Assembly: GCA_012271065.1 (NCBI GenBank)
Contig: JAAXHE010000317.1
Coordinates: forward strand, 1 to 9,233
Direction of reading: 5' to 3'
DNA length: 9,233 nucleotides
Source: Candidatus Latescibacterota bacterium
GTDB lineage: Bacteria; Latescibacterota; UBA2968; GCA-2709665
The position numbers and the translations under genes are program-made. This document shows, piece after piece, positions 6,110-9,233 of this stretch; positions within the stretch are counted from its first letter, which is position 1; each line of letters starts with the position of its first letter. Under the pieces are notes generated by a model that worked only from the letters and a program-made list of their open reading frames with translations, searched no databases and was not told the origin of the DNA.

Positions 6110-6603
6110 TGAGGTCGGGAACGCTGAAGGTGTCGATTCGGGCGTATCGGATCGGCGATCCAACTGGACGGAATCCGGTATGGAGCACGGAAGGCGCCAA
6201 ACATACCTCCGGCAGGTGGCATGAGGCTGGAGCCGAAATCATCTACGCTTCCGAAAACTATTCCACCGCCCTGCTGGAAAAACTCGTTCACTGTAACGGC
6301 GTCCTGCCGCCAAACCAGTATTTCGTGGAGATCACCATTCCCGAGGGAACCAGCTACGAGGTCGCCACGCCGGATACACTCCCCGACTGGTCCATCCCGG
6401 GCAGCGCGACCGCCCGCCGCTTCGGCCATGGATGGTATCGGAAGAACAGAAGTGCGATTCTGATCGTTCCATCCGTGGTGGCACGAATGGAACGCAATAT
6501 CGTCATCAACAGCCAGCATTCGGACTTCCGGCGAATGTCGGCAGGGATGGAGACACCGGTATGGTGGGATCAACGCCTGTTTCCGACGCTCGGAACGCCT
6601 TAG
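6109..6603 (+). CDS. RES-domain toxin (NAD+-degrading type)
   Basis: Toxin of 164 residues in the RES family, whose studied members (MbcT, P. putida RES) break down NAD+ and stop growth. The family's conserved residues are visible in order: YR at 13-14, R36 in the SGRWH motif, Y46 in EIIYAS, E57 in TALLEKLVH, S122 in LIVPSVV, then ERNIVINSQHSDF (128-140). The protein ends in WWDQRLF plus six residues, a normal RES C-terminus. Placement of the catalytic Arg, Tyr, Glu and Ser is by pattern, not alignment. It has no signal peptide and acts in the cytoplasm. Nothing looks truncated, so the toxin is probably active. The start overlaps the antitoxin stop (TGATG). The last 43 bases overlap the likely start of the PQQ dehydrogenase in another frame, and its TAG stop (6601-6603) overlaps a GTG codon in that frame. 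Confidence 0.92.
   Translation: MRSGTLKVSIRAYRIGDPTGRNPVWSTEGAKHTSGRWHEAGAEIIYASENYSTALLEKLVHCNGVLPPNQYFVEITIPEGTSYEVATPDTLPDWSIPGSATARRFGHGWYRKNRSAILIVPSVVARMERNIVINSQHSDFRRMSAGMETPVWWDQRLFPTLGTP
6548..6552 (+). promoter_or_regulatory. Ribosome-binding site that sets the dehydrogenase start
   Basis: TGGAG lies 8 bases before the ATG at 6561, inside the toxin reading frame. It favours 6561 over the upstream in-frame ATG at 6432, which would add a charged stretch ahead of the signal peptide. It also beats the downstream GTG at 6603 and ATG at 6615, which leave too little sequence for export. Confidence 0.5.
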
Positions 6604-8453
6604 TGGCGTTCACCATGCTGCTGGCCACGCCGGGAGTGGCCCAGGTCGGGTCCGAGCCCGGCGACTGGCCCAGTTACAATCGCGATCTTGCCGGAACCCG
6701 GTACTCCCCGCTGACCCAGATCCATACCGGAAACGTCAACGATCTGCGCGAAGTCTGGTCCTACCCGCTCGGGCGCAATGTCACCACAGGCGATCTGGGC
6801 GGCGGTTCGCAATTCGTTCCGCTGGTGATCGAAGGCGCCATGTACCTGGCGGGCGCCGACCGTGTGGTGGCGCTCGAGGCCGACACCGGTGAGGAACTCT
6901 GGCGATACGAGATGCGTGTACCGCCATCGCGACGCGGACTCGCCTGGCGGCCCGGCGACGATACGCTCCCGCCGATGCTGTTCATCACGGTGGGAGCGCA
7001 ACTTCTGGCCATCTTTCCGGAAGCGCTGGACACCACTTCGCGCACCATGCCGGTGGCTTATCTCGGGGCGCCGGTGATTTTCGAGGACCTCTTGCTGGTC
7101 GGCTCCAATACAAACCCCGGCAGCGTCCGCGCCTTCGATGTGCGGACAGGGTCGCAGGCCTGGGTTTTCCATTCGACTCCGGGGCCCGGCGAATTCGGAC
7201 ACGACTCCTGGGAAAACGACGCCTGGCGGGATCAGCCCAACCTGTTCCACTGGGCGTTTTCCCTCACCGTGGACGAAGAGCGGGAACTGGTGTTCGCCGC
7301 CTTCGAGAGCGCCGGCCCGTCGGACTATTACGGCGGCGACCGCCCCGGGGACAACCTGTTCAGCGATTCCATCGTCGCGCTGGACGTGCGCACCGGAGAA
7401 CGCCGCTGGCACTACCAGACCATTCACCACGACATCTGGGACTTCGATCTGCCCGCGGCGCCCGGCCTGCTGGACGTCGAGATCGACGGAGAGACAGTGC
7501 CGATCCTGGCCCTGGCAGGAAAAACCGGTTACATGTACATCCTCAACCGGGAAACCGGCGAGCCCGTGTTCGGGATCGAAGAGCGCCCGGTGCCCCGGAG
7601 CAACGTGCCGGGCGAGCGCAGCTCGCCAACCCAGCCCATCCCCGTCAAACCGCCTCCCATCGCCAAGGTCGCGTTTTCACTTGATGACATCGTCAGCGCC
7701 GAAGACACCACCGAAGAGCATGCGCAATTTTGCCGGCGCGTCGTCGAGCAGAGCGGCGGATTCCGCAACGACGGACCCTTTACGCCCTATGGATTCAGGC
7801 CGCCCGGAAACGAAGGACCATCGACCATCGTATTCCCCGGTTCCATCGGCGGCGCCAATTGGGGCGGCACCGCGGCGGATCCGACGCTGGGCTACATTTT
7901 CGTGAACACCATGAACGAGGGCAGCTTCGGCTGGATCGAGGAAGACCCCGTCTACCCTGGCAACTACTGGCGCAACAGCATCCACGGTCCGTTGTCCCGG
8001 TTCTGGTGGCACGAGACGCCACCGGAATCCCGCGGCAGCGCAACGAGCGGCGGCGAGTCCGCCTGGCCGTGCAACAAGCCGCCCTGGGCCAACCTGGTCG
8101 CGGTCGATGCCGCCACGGGGGATATCGCCTGGAGTGTTCCGCTCGGAATCACCGAAGAATTGCCGGCAGACAAGCAGCAGACCGGACGGCTGGGCATGGG
8201 CGGGCCCATGGTTACCGCAGGCGGGTTGGTGTTCATCGGCGCCACCAACGACCGGCGCTTCCGCGCCTTCGACTCGCGGACCGGGGAGGAACTCTGGGTG
8301 ACCCGGCTGGAGATGAGCGCCTTCGCCAATCCGATCACCTACCAGGGGCGCGACGGCAGGCAGTACGTGGCCATTGTCGCCGCCGCCGCCTCCGCCCTGG
8401 ACGATCCCAGCCCGGACGAGGCGCAGAAACTGGTGGTGTTCGCCCTGCCCTGA
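6561..8453 (+). CDS. Periplasmic PQQ-dependent dehydrogenase (quinoprotein)
   Basis: Quinoprotein of 630 residues from the ATG at 6561. A signal peptide (R11-N-ALVAFTMLLATPGVA) is cut near residue 27. The mature part opens DWPSYNRDLAGTRYSPLTQI, the classic first blade. Tryptophan-docking motifs of the eight-bladed propeller occur at about 103-115 (ALEADTGEELWRY), 190-201, 273-284, 513-524 and 568-579 (AFDSRTGEELW). HHDIWDFDLPAAP puts the likely catalytic base at D294, and K321 in AGKTGYMYIL lies 27 residues later, the same spacing I recall for D466 and K493 of E. coli glucose dehydrogenase. There is no adjacent Cys-Cys pair as in methanol dehydrogenase, no CxxCH haem motif and no N-terminal four-helix membrane domain. 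This suggests a soluble, haem-free enzyme of glucose-dehydrogenase type that passes electrons to a quinone or cytochrome. Substrate unknown. It lies directly behind the toxin gene and may share its transcript. Confidence 0.9.
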   Translation: MVGSTPVSDARNALVAFTMLLATPGVAQVGSEPGDWPSYNRDLAGTRYSPLTQIHTGNVNDLREVWSYPLGRNVTTGDLGGGSQFVPLVIEGAMYLAGADRVVALEADTGEELWRYEMRVPPSRRGLAWRPGDDTLPPMLFITVGAQLLAIFPEALDTTSRTMPVAYLGAPVIFEDLLLVGSNTNPGSVRAFDVRTGSQAWVFHSTPGPGEFGHDSWENDAWRDQPNLFHWAFSLTVDEERELVFAAFESAGPSDYYGGDRPGDNLFSDSIVALDVRTGERRWHYQTIHHDIWDFDLPAAPGLLDVEIDGETVPILALAGKTGYMYILNRETGEPVFGIEERPVPRSNVPGERSSPTQPIPVKPPPIAKVAFSLDDIVSAEDTTEEHAQFCRRVVEQSGGFRNDGPFTPYGFRPPGNEGPSTIVFPGSIGGANWGGTAADPTLGYIFVNTMNEGSFGWIEEDPVYPGNYWRNSIHGPLSRFWWHETPPESRGSATSGGESAWPCNKPPWANLVAVDAATGDIAWSVPLGITEELPADKQQTGRLGMGGPMVTAGGLVFIGATNDRRFRAFDSRTGEELWVTRLEMSAFANPITYQGRDGRQYVAIVAAAASALDDPSPDEAQKLVVFALP

Positions 8454-8570
8454 CGTCTTCAACAGGACGATAAACGATGCCATGCCCATGGTTCACAGTT
8501 GGGAACGGTCGATACGGGCAAGCTTCATCAAATGGCGTTGCAGTCCAGTTTACAGAGGTGTCCGAACCGA

Positions 8571-9233
8571 TCAGTGGAGCGTATTCTTCAGGATCAGTAC
8601 GGACTCGCCCGACTCGACCAGTTCGTCGTATAGCTCCGGGTTGCCGAACAGGCCAATTTCAAGATAGCTGCCGCCCAGCACTACGTCCACATCGTCATCT
8701 CCATCGACATCGCCGATGTCCATGGTCATCCAGCGGCCTTCGTTCAATTCGTCACTGGTCGAGGGCAGAAACTCCAGCCCTCCCTGATTTTCAAGGTAGG
8801 CGAAGGATTCCCGGAGTGGATCCGTGAAGTCGGGGTAGAACGACACGGCGGCGATGTCCAGGTCGCCGTCGGCGTCGAAATCCGCAGCCCTGGCGATGAA
8901 GGCTCCGTACATGGGGTAGAACCAGGCTTCCTCGAAGTGCAGGTCGCCCCGATTGAGGTAGATGCGCAGGCCGTGGTAGTTCTTGGACGTGTTGTAGGGA
9001 TCCGAATCCACGTTGTCGCCGTTGACCGCCAGCGCATCCATCAGGCCGTCGCCGTTGAAGTCGTGCAATTCCAGGAAGGTGTGTCCGTAGGCGGAGTGAG
9101 TCTCGAAAACCGTCCGCATCTCGAACTCTCCGCCGCCCTCGTTGATCAGCAGGTGCAGCCCTTCCCGGGCATCGGAGACCAGCACCATGATGTCCAGCAG
9201 GCCGTCATCGTTGAAATCGTGGGTTCTCGCCTT
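8571..9233 (-). CDS. FG-GAP/VCBS-repeat protein, C-terminal part
   Basis: The last 220 residues of a minus-strand protein that enters from the right edge; its start lies outside the window. The internal Met at 9186-9188 is not the start, because the frame stays open through KARTHDFNDDGLLDI to position 9233. Four Asp-rich calcium-type loops are visible: DFNDDGLLD (fragment residues 6-14), DFNGDGLMD (58-66), DFDADGDLD (118-126) and DVDGDDDVD (175-183). Between them are strand pairs such as HLLINEGGGEFE, RIYLNRGDLHFEEA and FAYLENQGGLEFLP. This is the integrin-like FG-GAP/VCBS propeller pattern, with blades about 55-60 residues apart. Such proteins are exported and usually bind calcium, glycans or surface partners. 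No enzyme domain is visible, and the C-terminus (SVLILKNTLH) carries no recognisable sorting signal. It converges with the PQQ dehydrogenase gene. Confidence 0.88.
   Translation of the reverse strand, partial: KARTHDFNDDGLLDIMVLVSDAREGLHLLINEGGGEFEMRTVFETHSAYGHTFLELHDFNGDGLMDALAVNGDNVDSDPYNTSKNYHGLRIYLNRGDLHFEEAWFYPMYGAFIARAADFDADGDLDIAAVSFYPDFTDPLRESFAYLENQGGLEFLPSTSDELNEGRWMTMDIGDVDGDDDVDVVLGGSYLEIGLFGNPELYDELVESGESVLILKNTLH

Noticed and set aside
6432..6560. Upstream start for the PQQ dehydrogenase at 6432
   Set aside because: It would place a charged 43-residue extension before the signal peptide and extend the overlap with the toxin to 172 bases.
6600..7430. Minus-strand open frame of 276 codons
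   Set aside because: It is antisense to the PQQ dehydrogenase, with no domain and no ribosome-binding site noticed. The same applies to the minus-strand frame at 7677-8489 and the plus-strand frames at 7138-7905 and 7730-8473.
8480..8491. Palindrome CCATG-CC-CATGG in the convergent gap after the dehydrogenase
   Set aside because: The stem is short, there is no T-run on either strand, and there is no nearby start of a real gene. I could not support it as a terminator or operator.

Overview
The window looks like a piece of chromosome from a Gram-negative bacterium, most likely an environmental gammaproteobacterium or a close relative. The reasons are a TonB-dependent outer-membrane receptor of the EIIVTARKR type, several exported periplasmic proteins, a probable lipoprotein, and moderately high GC. 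The taxonomic call is an inference from protein style only. I see no rRNA, tRNA, CRISPR array, transposase or phage gene.

Layout from left to right. (1) Positions 1-200, minus strand: the start of a BaeS-like sensor histidine kinase that runs off the left edge. (2) 201-439: a divergent intergenic region with two abutting inverted repeats and a strong potential RNA hairpin in the leader of the next gene. (3) 440-4209, plus strand: an apparent two-gene operon of a TonB-dependent receptor and a secreted DUF6152-type protein 11 bases downstream. (4) 4210-4417: a convergent intergenic region filled with short direct repeats. (5) 4418-5467, minus strand: a YVTN-type beta-propeller, probably a lipoprotein. 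(6) 5468-5644: a divergent intergenic region with a clear sigma70-like promoter and a 14-base inverted repeat. (7) 5645-6603, plus strand: a RES-Xre toxin-antitoxin pair, antitoxin first, with a TGATG overlap. (8) 6561-8453, plus strand: a periplasmic PQQ-dependent dehydrogenase whose most likely start lies inside the toxin gene. (9) 8454-8570: a short convergent intergenic region with no terminator I can support. (10) 8571-9233, minus strand: the C-terminal part of an FG-GAP/VCBS-repeat protein that runs off the right edge.

How the genes may work together. The receptor would import an unknown ligand through the outer membrane using TonB energy, and the DUF6152 protein beside it would act in the periplasm on the same ligand or process. 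The PQQ dehydrogenase oxidises a sugar or alcohol in the periplasm. The RES-Xre pair is a separate NAD-depleting stress or stability module; it reads into the dehydrogenase gene, so the two may share transcripts. Three unrelated propeller-fold proteins (YVTN, PQQ, FG-GAP) are packed into the right half.

No wholly new system is obvious. The points most worth a second look are the possible copper site in the DUF6152 protein, the toxin/dehydrogenase overlap, the operator-like repeat at the toxin-antitoxin promoter, the leader hairpin before the receptor, and the repeat cluster at 4209-4366.
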